Origin: an uncultured Duganella sp.
GTDB lineage: Bacteria; Pseudomonadota; Gammaproteobacteria; Burkholderiales; Burkholderiaceae
Direction: 5' to 3'
NCBI GenBank assembly: GCA_946482335.1
Contig: CAMLRG010000074.1
Span: 1-24,992, forward strand
DNA: 24,992 bases
A program made the translations under genes and the position numbers. The stretch's first letter is position 1, and every line of letters begins with the position of its first letter. Below the pieces are notes generated by a model. The model was not told the origin of the DNA, ran no database searches, and saw nothing but the letters and a program-made list of their open reading frames with translations. Below, in pieces: positions 1 through 8,438 of this stretch.

Positions 1-255
<255 letters not shown>

Positions 256-348
256 TCAATCTTGCCCGATGAAAACGAATTAAATCAACAACTTAGAACA
301 AAATACCAAGAATCCTAAAAGTTCAAGCGGCAAATTTTAACTGATTGC

Positions 349-1728
349 ATGAACCCTATAAACAAGTTCACAAGCTCACGCTTGTACAATCTGCTAGGTT
401 CGACGCGAAAAGCGCGGATCATCAGTGCATCGGCACTATTCCTTGCCGTTTGCGCTTTTGGTGCCGCCGGCGTGGCCCCGCTTGCGCCCGATGCGAGCGA
501 TTTGCCCGTCACGACCATTGCCCAGGATATCCAGCTGCCCGACCTGTCCTCGCAGATCACCGCCCTCCAGCAACAAGAAGCTTCCCAGAAATACGTCCAC
601 GAAGAAAAAATCCGCGCCGGCGATACGCTCGCGACGCTGCTGAACCGTTTGGGCGTGGAAGACGACGCTGCCGAGAATTTCATCAAGAAGGACAAGACCG
701 CGCGCGCCATCATGCAGCTGCGCAGCGGCAAACGCGTGCAGGCGCAGACCGACGAAAACGGCAACCTGCAGTGGCTGAAAGCCACCGTTGTGGACGGCAA
801 AGACAATCCCGTCAAGAATATCATGGTCACCCGCACGGGCGACACCTTCGCCGCCGAAGAAGTGGCCGCGAAACTGGAACGCCGCGTCGAGATGCGCTCG
901 CGCGAAATCACCACCACCCTGTATGCCGCGACCGACTCCAGCTCCGACGGCAGCAGCCTGCCCGACTCCATCGTCGCGCAGATCATTGAGATGTTCTCCA
1001 CCAGCATCGACTTCCGCTCCGACCTGAAGCGCGGCGACCGTTTCAATGTGGTGTACGAAACCTTCTGGCAGGACGGCGAGTTCGTGCGCGCCGGCCGCAT
1101 CCTGGCGGGCGAATTCACCAACAAGGGCACTACCTACCAGAGCGTGTGGTTCGAAGACCCGCAGACCAGGTCGGGCGGCGGCTACTACAGCTTCGACGGC
1201 AAATCGCTGAAGAAAGCCTTCCTCAAATCGCCGCTGGAATTTTCCCGTATTTCCTCCGGCTTCGGCATGCGCACGCACCCGATTGCCGGCAAGTGGAAGC
1301 AGCACAAAGGTACCGACTTCGCCGCGCCGACCGGCACGCCGATCCGCGCCGCGGGTGATGGCGTGATCGACTTCGCCGGCAAGCAAGGCGGCTACGGCAA
1401 TGTGGTGGTGATCAAGCACTGGGCCAATTACAGCACCGCGTATGCACACATGAGCCGCTTCGGCGCCGGCATCCGCAAGGGCAGCAAGGTGAGCCAGGGC
1501 GACGTGATCGGTTACGTCGGTTCGACCGGCTGGTCGACCGGCGCCCACTTGCACTACGAATTCCGTGTCGCCGGCGAAGCCAAAGACCCCAACAAGATGA
1601 ACATCCAGGCGCAAGCCCCGCTGACGGTGGCCGAAATGGCCCGCTTCAAGTCCGTCGCCGGCGATATGATCCACCGCTTCGCCCTGCTGCGCCCGAACAG
1701 CAACATCAACAACCTCGCCGCCAAATAA
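349..1728 (+). CDS. Membrane-anchored M23-family peptidoglycan endopeptidase (OapA-like)
   Basis: A 459-residue zinc endopeptidase expected to cut peptide cross-links of peptidoglycan in the periplasm. A single hydrophobic segment at about residues 22-43 acts as signal anchor. A LysM/OapA-like segment (about 85-125, containing IRAGDTLATLL) follows, and the M23 (LytM-type) domain occupies about 300-420. The zinc site is complete: H319 and D323 in HKGTD, and H402 in HLHYE with H400 as the second histidine of that motif. GFGMRTHPI marks the domain start. No Shine-Dalgarno is obvious before the ATG at 349, but the N-terminus fits the family. The gene lies between tyrS and anmK, an order common in betaproteobacteria, and a second cell-wall gene follows it. 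The exact bond cut, and whether it needs an activator, cannot be read from sequence. Confidence 0.9.
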   Translation: MNPINKFTSSRLYNLLGSTRKARIISASALFLAVCAFGAAGVAPLAPDASDLPVTTIAQDIQLPDLSSQITALQQQEASQKYVHEEKIRAGDTLATLLNRLGVEDDAAENFIKKDKTARAIMQLRSGKRVQAQTDENGNLQWLKATVVDGKDNPVKNIMVTRTGDTFAAEEVAAKLERRVEMRSREITTTLYAATDSSSDGSSLPDSIVAQIIEMFSTSIDFRSDLKRGDRFNVVYETFWQDGEFVRAGRILAGEFTNKGTTYQSVWFEDPQTRSGGGYYSFDGKSLKKAFLKSPLEFSRISSGFGMRTHPIAGKWKQHKGTDFAAPTGTPIRAAGDGVIDFAGKQGGYGNVVVIKHWANYSTAYAHMSRFGAGIRKGSKVSQGDVIGYVGSTGWSTGAHLHYEFRVAGEAKDPNKMNIQAQAPLTVAEMARFKSVAGDMIHRFALLRPNSNINNLAAK

Positions 1729-1742
1729 TTGCCCCGTTGTAT

Positions 1743-1783
1743 AAAATGTCCACCTGGGGGTCAGGAACGACAGTGGACATTTT
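1743..1783 (+). promoter_or_regulatory. Long inverted repeat between the M23 peptidase gene and anmK
   Basis: AAAATGTCCAC (1743-1753) and GTGGACATTTT (1773-1783) are perfect 11-bp inverted arms around a 19-nt loop. As RNA this forms a stem ending in UUUU, 14 nt before the anmK ATG, so it could terminate or attenuate transcription between the two genes. As DNA, the arm centres are 30 bp apart, about three helical turns, which would also suit a dimeric operator. A TATAAA at 1740-1745 overlaps the left arm but has no -35 match. The repeat is seen directly; its role is inferred. Confidence 0.6.
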
Positions 1784-1797
1784 CTTCGGAGCAATAA

Positions 1798-2889
1798 ATG
1801 AGCTTGTATATCGGCATGATGTCGGGCACCAGCCTGGATGGCGTGGATGGCGTCCTGGTGGACTTCTGGGCCGGCGCTGCGCGCACCATGGCGGCGGCCT
1901 ACGTCGAGTTCCCACAGTCGCTGCGCGACGAGCTGATGGCGCTGCAGGCGGCAACACCCAATGAAATCGAACGCGAAGCGCTGGCTGCGATCAAGCTGGC
2001 CGAACTCTATGCCGATTGCGTGGCCCAACTGCTGGCCGCCGCCGAAATGAAGTCGGCCGACGTGCGCGCCATCGGCGCCCATGGCCAGACCATCCGCCAC
2101 CGCCCCGAGCTGGGCTTCACCCGCCAGACCATCAATGCCGCCTTGCTGGCTGAATTGAGCGGCATCGACGTCATCGCCGATTTCCGCTCGCGCGACGTGG
2201 CAGCCGGCGGCCAGGGCGCGCCGCTGGTGCCGGCCGGGCACAAGGCACTGTTCGGCAAGGAAGGCAAGATGCGCGTGCTGGCCAATATCGGCGGCATCGC
2301 CAATATCTCGCTACTGCACAAGGATGGCACGGTGGGCGGCTACGACACCGGCCCCGGCAACGTGCTGATGAATGCCTGGGTCTCGCGCCACCGGGGCGTG
2401 GCGTTCGACGATAACGGCGCCTGGGCCGCCACCGGCAAGGAAGTGCCCGGCTTGCTCAACGCGCTGCTGGCCGAACCCTACTTCGCCCTGCCGGCGCCGA
2501 AAAGCACGGGACGCGACCTGTTCCACGCCAACTGGCTCGATGCCCGCTTGGCACCGTTCGCCGGCGCGCGGCCGGAAGACGTGATGTTCACCCTGACCCG
2601 CCTGACGGCCGTCAGCCTGGCGCGCGAAATCGCCCCGCACGGCTCGGATGCAGTCTATGTCTGTGGTGGGGGGGCCTACAACGCCACGCTGATGCGCGAG
2701 CTGCAAGCGGAATTGGGGGAAGCGACCCAGGTGCAGTCGACCGATGTGCTGGATGTGCCGCCCAACCGGGTGGAAGCGATGGTGTTCGCCTGGCTGGCCA
2801 TGCGCTTCGGCGAGCGCCAGCCGGGCAACCTGCCGTCGGTCACGGGGGCACGCGGCGAGCGCATCCTCGGCGCGCTCTACCCCCGCTGA
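1798..2889 (+). CDS. anmK: Anhydro-N-acetylmuramic acid kinase
   Basis: A 363-residue cytosolic kinase that opens the 1,6-anhydro ring of anhydro-MurNAc and phosphorylates it to MurNAc-6-phosphate, a step of peptidoglycan recycling. The N-terminus carries the family phosphate-binding signature [12 protein letters not shown] (residues 6-17). [10 protein letters not shown] and [14 protein letters not shown] follow in mid-protein, as expected for the ASKHA-fold AnmK family, and the length is typical. A short Shine-Dalgarno (CGGAG, 1787-1791) precedes the ATG at 1798. The gene sits 69 bp after the M23 endopeptidase gene, with the inverted repeat 1743-1783 between them, and is convergent with erpA, leaving only 3 bp between stops. 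Confidence 0.95.
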   Translation: MSLYIGMMSGTSLDGVDGVLVDFWAGAARTMAAAYVEFPQSLRDELMALQAATPNEIEREALAAIKLAELYADCVAQLLAAAEMKSADVRAIGAHGQTIRHRPELGFTRQTINAALLAELSGIDVIADFRSRDVAAGGQGAPLVPAGHKALFGKEGKMRVLANIGGIANISLLHKDGTVGGYDTGPGNVLMNAWVSRHRGVAFDDNGAWAATGKEVPGLLNALLAEPYFALPAPKSTGRDLFHANWLDARLAPFAGARPEDVMFTLTRLTAVSLAREIAPHGSDAVYVCGGGAYNATLMRELQAELGEATQVQSTDVLDVPPNRVEAMVFAWLAMRFGERQPGNLPSVTGARGERILGALYPR

Positions 2890-2892
2890 CGC

Positions 2893-3249
2893 TTAGACGG
2901 AGAAGGAGGAACCGCAGCCGCAGGTGGAAGTGGCGGTCGGGTTCTTGATGACGAATTGCGCGCCTTCCAGGTCGTCCTTGTAATCGATCTCGGCGCCCAC
3001 CAGGTACTGGTAGCTCATCGAGTCGATCAACAGCTGGACGCCGTTCTTCATCATGGTGGTGTCGTCTTCGTTGACGATTTCGTCAAAAGTGAAGCCGTAT
3101 TGGAAGCCCGAGCAACCGCCGCCCTGCACGAATACGCGCAGCTTCAGGTCCGGATTGCCTTCCTCTTCGATCAGTTGCGCTACTTTCTCGGCCGCGGCGT
3201 CGGTGAAAACGATCGGTGCCGGAATCACGTCTTCGGCTACTGCAGTCAT
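2893..3249 (-). CDS. erpA: Iron-sulfur cluster insertion protein ErpA
   Basis: A 118-residue A-type carrier that delivers Fe-S clusters to apoproteins in the cytoplasm. The three cluster cysteines are present: C46 in [11 protein letters not shown], and C110 and C112 in the C-terminal CGCGSSFSV. The length matches ErpA/IscA proteins, and the full-length form with an N-terminal extension fits ErpA rather than IscA. A good Shine-Dalgarno (AGGAG) lies just upstream of the ATG at 3249. The gene follows the coiled-coil membrane gene with about 31 bp between them and may be co-transcribed with argC, or use the -10-like TATAAT at 3280-3285. Confidence 0.95.
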   Translation of the reverse strand: MTAVAEDVIPAPIVFTDAAAEKVAQLIEEEGNPDLKLRVFVQGGGCSGFQYGFTFDEIVNEDDTTMMKNGVQLLIDSMSYQYLVGAEIDYKDDLEGAQFVIKNPTATSTCGCGSSFSV

Positions 3250-3279
3250 GTGTTACTCCTACTTAAATTCAGTTGTCCC

Positions 3280-3285
3280 ATTATA
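3280..3285 (-). promoter_or_regulatory. erpA: Possible -10 element for erpA
   Basis: TATAATG reads on the minus strand about 30 bp upstream of the erpA ATG, overlapping the TAA stop of the preceding gene. No convincing -35 hexamer lies 16-18 bp further upstream and there is no extended TG, so this is a weak call. Confidence 0.3.
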
Positions 3286-3976
3286 GTCCATGCCGGACTT
3301 GGCCGCTTTCCTGGCGCACCATCGTTGTCTCAGCAACAACGACCTTGCCCTGCTCTAACATGCTGACCTTGACCGATACCGCCTTGGCGCCGCCGGGCAA
3401 TTCCAGCGTGCCATCGACGCGCTGGTAGCGGTCAACCTTCAAGTCATACCGTTCAGCCCCCTCTTTCGGGTATTCGAGGACGGATGGCTTGCCATCCTGC
3501 GTCACGCTGACCGCCAGCTTGAGCCGGCCGGAAAAGGCGGATGGGCCCTTCTTCTTCGCACCATATTGGAGCAATACCGTGTAATGCAAGAGCGTCGGCG
3601 AGGCCATGCGGGCTTGCATGCCGCGGATGACGAGGCCGCTGCCGGCTTTGGCGGGCGGCAGGATTTCCTCCAACAAGGCCAGGTCGGCGTGGAGTCTGGC
3701 CAGTTCGGCATCGGGCCTGGCCGGCGCGCCGGCAGCGGGGGCGGCCTCGGCCGCCTTCAGCCTGGCAGCGAGGGCATCGCGCTCGTCCGTCATGCGCGCC
3801 AATTCCAGCTCGGCGGCGGCCAGCTGGCGGGACACGGCCGGGCCGGATTCGCCCTGCGACACGCCCACCACGCGCTTGCCCAGGTCCACGCCCCACATCA
3901 CCAGCACGCCGGCGGCGACCAGGACGGCAGCCAGGCCCAGCACGCGCACCAGCATCGGCACGCGCGCCCGTTCCAT
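3281..3976 (-). CDS. Membrane-anchored coiled-coil protein, DUF6776-like
   Basis: A protein of about 231 residues with unknown function. A short basic N-terminus (MERARVPMLVRV) is followed by one transmembrane helix at about residues 8-28. A likely coiled coil then runs through the Ala/Leu/Glu/Arg-rich stretch (SRQLAAAELELARMTDERD onward), followed by a C-terminal domain rich in beta strands. I recognise the general layout of the DUF6776 family, seen beside argC in betaproteobacteria, but with moderate certainty. The reading frame extends to a GTG at 3988 directly after the argC stop; I prefer the ATG at 3976 because GGAAG is spaced correctly before it. The gene is tightly coupled to argC upstream and erpA downstream. 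The C-terminal part probably faces the periplasm if the basic N-terminus is cytosolic. Confidence 0.65.
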   Translation of the reverse strand: MERARVPMLVRVLGLAAVLVAAGVLVMWGVDLGKRVVGVSQGESGPAVSRQLAAAELELARMTDERDALAARLKAAEAAPAAGAPARPDAELARLHADLALLEEILPPAKAGSGLVIRGMQARMASPTLLHYTVLLQYGAKKKGPSAFSGRLKLAVSVTQDGKPSVLEYPKEGAERYDLKVDRYQRVDGTLELPGGAKAVSVKVSMLEQGKVVVAETTMVRQESGQVRHGL

Positions 3977-3988
3977 GCCGGCTTCCAC

Positions 3989-5026
3989 TTAAGGCATCAG
4001 GGCGATGGTCTGCAGTCCCATGCCTTCATCCAGGCCGAACATCAGGTTCATGCACTGCACGGCCTGGCCGGATGCGCCCTTGACCAGGTTGTCCTGCGCC
4101 ACCAGCACCACCAGCGTGTCGCCGTTGCCCGGGCGGTGCAACGCCAGGCGCAGCACATTGGCGCCGCGGGTGCTGCGGGTTTCCGGATGCGAGCCCCATG
4201 GCATCACGTCGACGAATGGCTGGTCGGCGTAAGTATCTTCGAACAGCGTTTGCAGCTCTTCGTTGCTGATGTCCTTGGTCAGGCGCGCATACAGGGTCGA
4301 ATGCATGCCGCGGATCATCGGCACCAGGTGCGGGGTGAAGATCAGGTTGACCTTGTCCGCCGTGAAGCGCTGCAGCTGGGCGACGGTTTCCGGGGTATGG
4401 CGATGGCCGCTCACGCCGTAGGCCTTGAAGTTGTCCGACGATTCCGAGAACAGGGTGCCGATCTCCGCCTTGCGGCCGGCACCGGACACGCCGGACTTGC
4501 AGTCGGCGATCAGGTGGCCGGCATCGATCAGGCCCGCCTTCAGCAGTGGCACGAAACCGAGCTGCATGGTGGTCGGGTAGCAGCCGGGGTTGGCGATCAG
4601 CTTGGCTTGCTGGATGTCTTCGCGATTCAGCTCGGGCAGGCCGTACACGGCTTGCTCCAGCAGTTCGGGCGCGGTGTGGTCGATCTTGTACGTCTTTTCG
4701 AAGACGGCGCGGTCCTTGATGCGGAAGTCGGCCGCCAGGTCGATCACTTTCACCCCCTTGGCCAGCAGCTCGGGGGCTTGCGCCATGGCGACGCCGTGCG
4801 GGGTGGCGAAGAACACCACGTCGCACTGGGTCAGGTCGACCTTGTCCGGCGCGGAGAAGGCCAGGTTCACGCGGCCGCGCAGGGAAGGATACATCTCAGC
4901 CACCGGCAAGCCATCTTCCTTGCGCGAAGTGATCGCGGTCAGTTGGACTTCAGGGTGTGCGGCCAACAGTCGCAGCAGTTCCACGCCCGTGTAACCTGTG
5001 CCGCCGACGATGCCTACTTTGATCAT
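3989..5026 (-). CDS. argC: N-acetyl-gamma-glutamyl-phosphate reductase
   Basis: A 345-residue enzyme of arginine biosynthesis that reduces N-acetylglutamyl phosphate to the semialdehyde with NADPH. The nucleotide-binding loop GGTGYTG is at residues 8-14 and the catalytic cysteine is C149 in ANPGCYPTT, the AGPR active-site signature. GHRHTPE near residue 207 is also typical. The frame could be extended to 5074, but the ATG at 5026 is preceded by AAGGAAGAG at correct spacing and gives the family N-terminus MIKVGIVGG. An extended -10 (TGATAGAAT on the minus strand, 5065-5073) lies about 40 bp upstream. The two palindromes at 5087-5163 sit just beyond it. Confidence 0.95.
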   Translation of the reverse strand: MIKVGIVGGTGYTGVELLRLLAAHPEVQLTAITSRKEDGLPVAEMYPSLRGRVNLAFSAPDKVDLTQCDVVFFATPHGVAMAQAPELLAKGVKVIDLAADFRIKDRAVFEKTYKIDHTAPELLEQAVYGLPELNREDIQQAKLIANPGCYPTTMQLGFVPLLKAGLIDAGHLIADCKSGVSGAGRKAEIGTLFSESSDNFKAYGVSGHRHTPETVAQLQRFTADKVNLIFTPHLVPMIRGMHSTLYARLTKDISNEELQTLFEDTYADQPFVDVMPWGSHPETRSTRGANVLRLALHRPGNGDTLVVLVAQDNLVKGASGQAVQCMNLMFGLDEGMGLQTIALMP

Positions 5027-5086
5027 GATCTCTTCCTTGCGAGGTAAAAATGAGTAAGGGGGCCATTCTATCAAAACCGGTAAATC

Positions 5087-5113
5087 GGTGTCTGACCCTT
5101 AGGGTCCGACACC
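5087..5113. repeat. GTGTCTGACCC palindrome, copy 1
   Basis: GGTGTCTGACCCT (5087-5099) and AGGGTCCGACACC (5101-5113) form an inverted repeat with a single-base centre and one mismatch. It shares the core GTGTCTGACCC with the second copy 50 bp away, centre to centre. The pair lies between the rpsI terminator and the argC promoter region, outside any gene. It looks like a REP/BIME-type extragenic palindrome. Confidence 0.75.
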
Positions 5114-5136
5114 TGAAATGCGGCGGCCGCTGGCCG

Positions 5137-5163
5137 AGTGTCTGACCCCGTGGGTCAGACACT
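5137..5163. repeat. GTGTCTGACCC palindrome, copy 2
   Basis: AGTGTCTGACCC (5137-5148) and GGGTCAGACACT (5152-5163) are perfect 12-bp arms with a 3-nt centre. The 23 bp between the two copies is a GC-rich linker containing GCGGCCGC. Similar GGGTCAGACAC elements are, from memory, scattered through Oxalobacteraceae genomes; this was not checked. Confidence 0.75.
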
Positions 5164-5185
5164 GGTTTGCCGGTTCTAAAAAACA

Positions 5186-5211
5186 AAAAGCCGCTGATGA
5201 CAGCGGCTTTT
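5186..5211 (-). terminator. Intrinsic terminator of the rplM-rpsI operon
   Basis: AAAAGCCGCTG (5186-5196) and CAGCGGCTTTT (5201-5211) form an 11-bp stem with a 4-nt loop. Read on the minus strand it is followed by TTTTTGTTTTTT-like sequence, a strong U-tract. It lies 18 bp after the rpsI stop, as expected for the end of this operon. Confidence 0.92.
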
Positions 5212-5228
5212 GTTCGAGCGCGTAACGA

Positions 5229-5621
5229 TTAACGCTTCGAGAATTGCTTTGCGCGACGTGCTTTGCGCAGACCAACTTTTTTACGTTCAACTTCACGCGC
5301 ATCGCGAGTGACGAAGCCGGCACGTGCCAGGTCGCCCTTCAGGCCTGCATCGTAGTCGATCAGGGCGCGGGTGATGCCGTGACGCACTGCACCTGCCTGG
5401 CCGGACTCGCCGCCGCCGTGCACGTTGACCTTGATGTCGAAACGTTCAACGTTGCCGGTCAGTTCCAGCGGCTGACGGATCACCATCAGGCCGGTTTCAC
5501 GGGAGAAGTATTCTGCTGCAGGCTTGCCGTTCACGATGATCTGGCCGGTGCCAGCTTTGATGAACACACGAGCCACTGCACTCTTGCGACGGCCGGTGCC
5601 GTAGTTGTAGTTACCGATCAT
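5229..5621 (-). CDS. rpsI: 30S ribosomal protein S9 (uS9)
   Basis: A 130-residue small-subunit protein whose C-terminal tail reaches towards the P-site tRNA. The N-terminus [19 protein letters not shown] and the C-terminal KQFSKR are diagnostic, as is [15 protein letters not shown] in the middle. The length is standard. AAGGAA precedes the ATG at 5621. The gene is 9 bp downstream of rplM and shares its promoter and the terminator at 5186-5211. Confidence 0.98.
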   Translation of the reverse strand: MIGNYNYGTGRRKSAVARVFIKAGTGQIIVNGKPAAEYFSRETGLMVIRQPLELTGNVERFDIKVNVHGGGESGQAGAVRHGITRALIDYDAGLKGDLARAGFVTRDAREVERKKVGLRKARRAKQFSKR

Positions 5622-5630
5622 GTCAGTTCC

Positions 5631-6059
5631 TTAGAAGTCGAGTGCTTTAGGTTGCTGGGCAGCGTGCGGGTGCGAACCCTCGGCGTACACTTTCAGCTTC
5701 TTGATCATGGCGTAGCCCAGAGGACCCTTCGGCAGCATGCCTTTGACAGCCTTTTCCAGGGCGCGGCCCGGGAAGCGCTGTTGCATCTTCAGGAAGTTGG
5801 TCTCGTAGATGCCGCCTGGGTAACCGGAGTGACGGTAGTAGGTCTTCTCGGTTGCCTTGGTGCCGGTCACGCGCAGTTTGCCTGCGTTCACGACAACGAT
5901 GAAGTCGCCGGTGTCAACGTGAGGGGTGAATTCTGGCTTATGCTTGCCGCGCAGTCGGCGTGCCACTTCGCTGGCAACACGGCCGAGGACTTTGTCCGTC
6001 GCGTCAATCACGAACCAATCGCGCTGGACTTCATGGCCCTTAGCGGAAAAAGTTTTCAT
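5631..6059 (-). CDS. rplM: 50S ribosomal protein L13 (uL13)
   Basis: A 142-residue large-subunit protein, the first gene of the rplM-rpsI operon. [39 protein letters not shown] and the MLPKGPLG motif are all typical. The ATG at 6059 has only a weak Shine-Dalgarno (AGAAAG). It follows a leader of about 100 nt that can fold (see 6060-6163). In E. coli L13 regulates this operon; whether that holds here is not shown by the sequence. Confidence 0.98.
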   Translation of the reverse strand: MKTFSAKGHEVQRDWFVIDATDKVLGRVASEVARRLRGKHKPEFTPHVDTGDFIVVVNAGKLRVTGTKATEKTYYRHSGYPGGIYETNFLKMQQRFPGRALEKAVKGMLPKGPLGYAMIKKLKVYAEGSHPHAAQQPKALDF

Positions 6060-6163
6060 GTTTGAACTTTCTGTGAAAGATTAAAAACGCTCAATCGGTG
6101 GTTCCGCCCGGGTACTTCAGCGGACGCATCCTTCTTATATGCTTTTCCTGAGCGAACGGAAAG
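6060..6163 (-). promoter_or_regulatory. Foldable 5' leader of rplM, possible L13-type autoregulatory element
   Basis: The stretch from the predicted start near 6163 to the rplM ATG is about 104 nt. On the RNA, CGCUCA (complement of 6149-6154) can pair with UGAGCG (complement of 6088-6093), closing a region that contains an inner UCCGC/GCGGA hairpin (6120-6124 with 6103-6107). L13 leader motifs are known in other bacteria, but I could not test a match to them. Confidence 0.35.
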
Positions 6164-6169
6164 CTGGCG

Positions 6170-6199
6170 ATTATAGCCCGGCCGGGCCCGCTGGGTCAA
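6170..6199 (-). promoter_or_regulatory. Sigma70-type promoter for rplM-rpsI
   Basis: On the minus strand TTGACC (6194-6199) and a perfect TATAAT (6170-6175) are separated by 18 bp. It is among the best promoter matches in the window and points at the ribosomal protein operon. It lies back to back with the plus-strand promoter at 6223-6251. Confidence 0.8.
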
Positions 6200-6222
6200 C
6201 CCCGCCCTGTACCCTGTTTCCG

Positions 6223-6251
6223 TTGCTAAGCAGATATTGCCGGGCTACTAT
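6223..6251 (+). promoter_or_regulatory. Probable promoter of the secreted hydrolase/ABC exporter operon
   Basis: TTGCTA (6223-6228) and TACTAT (6246-6251) with a 17-bp spacer lie 32 bp upstream of the chosen ATG at 6283, which gives a short leader carrying the Shine-Dalgarno AGGAGA. This supports 6283 over the longer frame opening at 6139. Confidence 0.5.
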
Positions 6252-6282
6252 GGAACCCCAGAACCACAAGAGGAGACCGGCC

Positions 6283-7707
6283 ATGCGTTCGCCACCATTG
6301 GCCCCGATGTTGGCGGCCTGGCTACTGGCGCCCGCCCTAGCCCAGGCCCAATTGCCTGGCAAGGATTGCCACCTGCCCGGCACCGAAGAGTCGCTGCGCT
6401 GTATCCGGCTCACCGTACCGCTCGACCACCACGCCGCCGGCGCCACCCTCAACCTGCACGTCACCGTCGCCCCGGCCCTGCGCGAATCGGCGCGGCGCGA
6501 CCCGCTGTTCCTGCTGGCCGGCGGACCGGGCGAAGCCGGCAGCGACCTGGTGCCTTTCCTGAACACCACCTTCCGCAAGGTGCGCGCCACCCGCGACATC
6601 GTGCTGATCGACCAGCGCGGCACCGGCCTGTCGGGCAAGCTCGATTGCAAACCCGGCAAGAATGCCGAAACGGCCACGGAAGAAGAAATGCTGGCCGAGA
6701 CCCGCGCCTGCATCAAGGGCTTGAACACGCGCTTCAATTTGTATACCACCGAGCAGGCGGCGCGCGACATCGAAGCGGTACGCGGCGCCCTGGGCTACGG
6801 CCGCATCAACCTGTGGGGCGGCTCCTACGGCAGCCGCCTGGCCCAGGTTTATGCGCGTCTGTTCCCCGCCAGCGTGCGCACCCTGATACTGGATGGCGTG
6901 GCCGCCCCCGACCAGGTGGTGCCGGCCGGCGCGCGCGATGCGCAGGCCGCGCTGGATGCCCTGTTCAAGCAATGCGCCGACGATAGCGCCTGCGCCAAGG
7001 CGTTCCCCAGCCTGCGCGCCGAGTTCGACGCGCTGGCGGCACGCCTGGCCCAAGCGCCGCAAACACTGACCTTGCCCGATCCGCGCACCGCCGAGATCAG
7101 CAAGGTCGCGATGACCGGCACGCGCTTTCTCGGCACCGTGCACAACATCCTGTACTCGCAGAGCGACAGCCGGCGCCTGCCCTTCCTGATCCATAGCGCT
7201 TACCGCGACCGCTGGCAACCCTTCATCGCACGCAGCAACGTGTCGCGCGACTTTGCCTCCGACGCCGGGCCGGCCATGCCGCTGCACCTGGCGGTCGTGT
7301 GCGCCGAAGACTTCCCGCGCCTGACCCCGGCCTTGCTGGCGGAAGACACCAAGGGCAGTTTCCTCAGCGCGCAGCAGATCATGCGCATCGGGAAGGTGTG
7401 CGAAACGATGGCGGTGCCGGCCGTGCCGTACCAGCCGCCGTCCGTGATCGACGCCCCCGCGCTGCTGCTGTCCGGCGCCCTCGATCCGGTGACGCCGCCG
7501 CGCCGTGCCGAAGCGGCACGCAAGTATATGAGGCATGCGCAGCACCTGGTCGTCAGGAATGGCGGCCATATCGTGTCCCCGCTGGGCTGCGCACCGCGCC
7601 TGCTGCGCACCTTCCTCGACCAGCCGCAAGCGCCGTTGAAGGCTGCCTGCCTCGACGAGATCCCGGCCCCGACCTTCCAGCTGAACAGCGCAGGACCCCA
7701 GCCATGA
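6283..7707 (+). CDS. Secreted alpha/beta hydrolase, tripeptidyl-aminopeptidase-like (S33 type)
   Basis: A 474-residue serine hydrolase, probably a periplasmic or secreted peptidase that removes short peptides or single residues from N-termini. The signal peptide is clear (about residues 1-23, ending LAPALAQAQ). GGPGEAGSD near residue 78 is the oxyanion region of proline-iminopeptidase-like enzymes. The nucleophile is S181 in GGSYGSRLA, with acid D401 in GALDPVTPP and base H429 in NGGHIVS, so the triad is complete. The Shine-Dalgarno AGGAGA (6271-6276) fixes the ATG at 6283. Its TGA overlaps the ATG of the following ABC ATPase gene, which implies translational coupling. The substrate is unknown; a lipase or esterase role is less likely given the family. 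Confidence 0.85.
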   Translation: MRSPPLAPMLAAWLLAPALAQAQLPGKDCHLPGTEESLRCIRLTVPLDHHAAGATLNLHVTVAPALRESARRDPLFLLAGGPGEAGSDLVPFLNTTFRKVRATRDIVLIDQRGTGLSGKLDCKPGKNAETATEEEMLAETRACIKGLNTRFNLYTTEQAARDIEAVRGALGYGRINLWGGSYGSRLAQVYARLFPASVRTLILDGVAAPDQVVPAGARDAQAALDALFKQCADDSACAKAFPSLRAEFDALAARLAQAPQTLTLPDPRTAEISKVAMTGTRFLGTVHNILYSQSDSRRLPFLIHSAYRDRWQPFIARSNVSRDFASDAGPAMPLHLAVVCAEDFPRLTPALLAEDTKGSFLSAQQIMRIGKVCETMAVPAVPYQPPSVIDAPALLLSGALDPVTPPRRAEAARKYMRHAQHLVVRNGGHIVSPLGCAPRLLRTFLDQPQAPLKAACLDEIPAPTFQLNSAGPQP

Positions 7708-8438
7708 TCGAAGTCCATAACCTCTGCAAACATTTCGGCAAGGTGCAAGCCCTGGCCGGCGCCAGCTTCACCGCGCGCGACGGCATCATCACTGCCCTGC
7801 TGGGGCCGAACGGCGCCGGCAAGACCACCCTACTGCGCACCCTGGTCGGCCTCCTGCAGCGCGACCATGGCACCATTTCCATCGATGGCGTCGACCCCGC
7901 CGTCGACCCGATGGCGGTGCGCCGCAACGTGGGCGTGCTGACCGACCAGTTCGGCCTGTACGAACGCTTGACCACACGCGAATACCTGCGCTACTTCGGC
8001 CAGTTGAACGACATGGAAGATGCCGCCATCGAGCGCCGCACCCAGGAAGTCACCGAACTGCTGTCGCTGGAAGACATCATCGACCGCCGCGCCAAGGGTT
8101 TCTCGCAGGGCCAGCGCATCAAGGTCGCGCTGGCGCGCACCCTGCTGCACCGGCCGCGCCACCTGCTGCTGGATGAACCGAGCCGCGGCCTGGACGTGAT
8201 GAGCACGCGCGCCCTGCGCCGCGCCCTGGCCGCGCTGAAAGCCGATGGCTGCTGCGTGATCATGGCCACCCATGTGATGCAGGAAGTGATCCACTCCTGC
8301 GACGACGTGATCGTGATCGCCAACGGCACCACCGTCACCCAGGGCACGCCGCAGCAATTGTGCGAACAGGCCGGGCTCTCGAGCCTGGAAGACGCCTTCG
8401 TGCGCCTGGTCGGCACCGAGGAAGGAATCGAGCTATGA
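7704..8438 (+). CDS. ABC transporter ATP-binding protein, NatA-like
   Basis: A 244-residue ATPase subunit that energises the permease encoded next to it. Walker A is GPNGAGKT (residues 34-41), the signature is FSQGQ (133-137) instead of the usual LSGGQ, Walker B is LLLDEP (154-159), and the switch histidine is H190. The overall sequence resembles NatA (sodium efflux) and related export ATPases. Its ATG overlaps the stop of the hydrolase gene, and its own stop overlaps the permease start, so the three proteins are probably made together. The exported substrate cannot be deduced. Confidence 0.92.
   Translation: MIEVHNLCKHFGKVQALAGASFTARDGIITALLGPNGAGKTTLLRTLVGLLQRDHGTISIDGVDPAVDPMAVRRNVGVLTDQFGLYERLTTREYLRYFGQLNDMEDAAIERRTQEVTELLSLEDIIDRRAKGFSQGQRIKVALARTLLHRPRHLLLDEPSRGLDVMSTRALRRALAALKADGCCVIMATHVMQEVIHSCDDVIVIANGTTVTQGTPQQLCEQAGLSSLEDAFVRLVGTEEGIEL

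Noticed and set aside
436..2241. A 601-codon open frame antisense to the M23 peptidase gene and anmK.
   Set aside because: It spans two well-supported genes and the intergenic repeat, and shows biased low-information composition.
6139..6282. A longer start for the secreted hydrolase at 6139.
   Set aside because: It would bury the signal peptide and the promoter at 6223-6251, and would overlap the rplM promoter. The ATG at 6283 has a strong Shine-Dalgarno.
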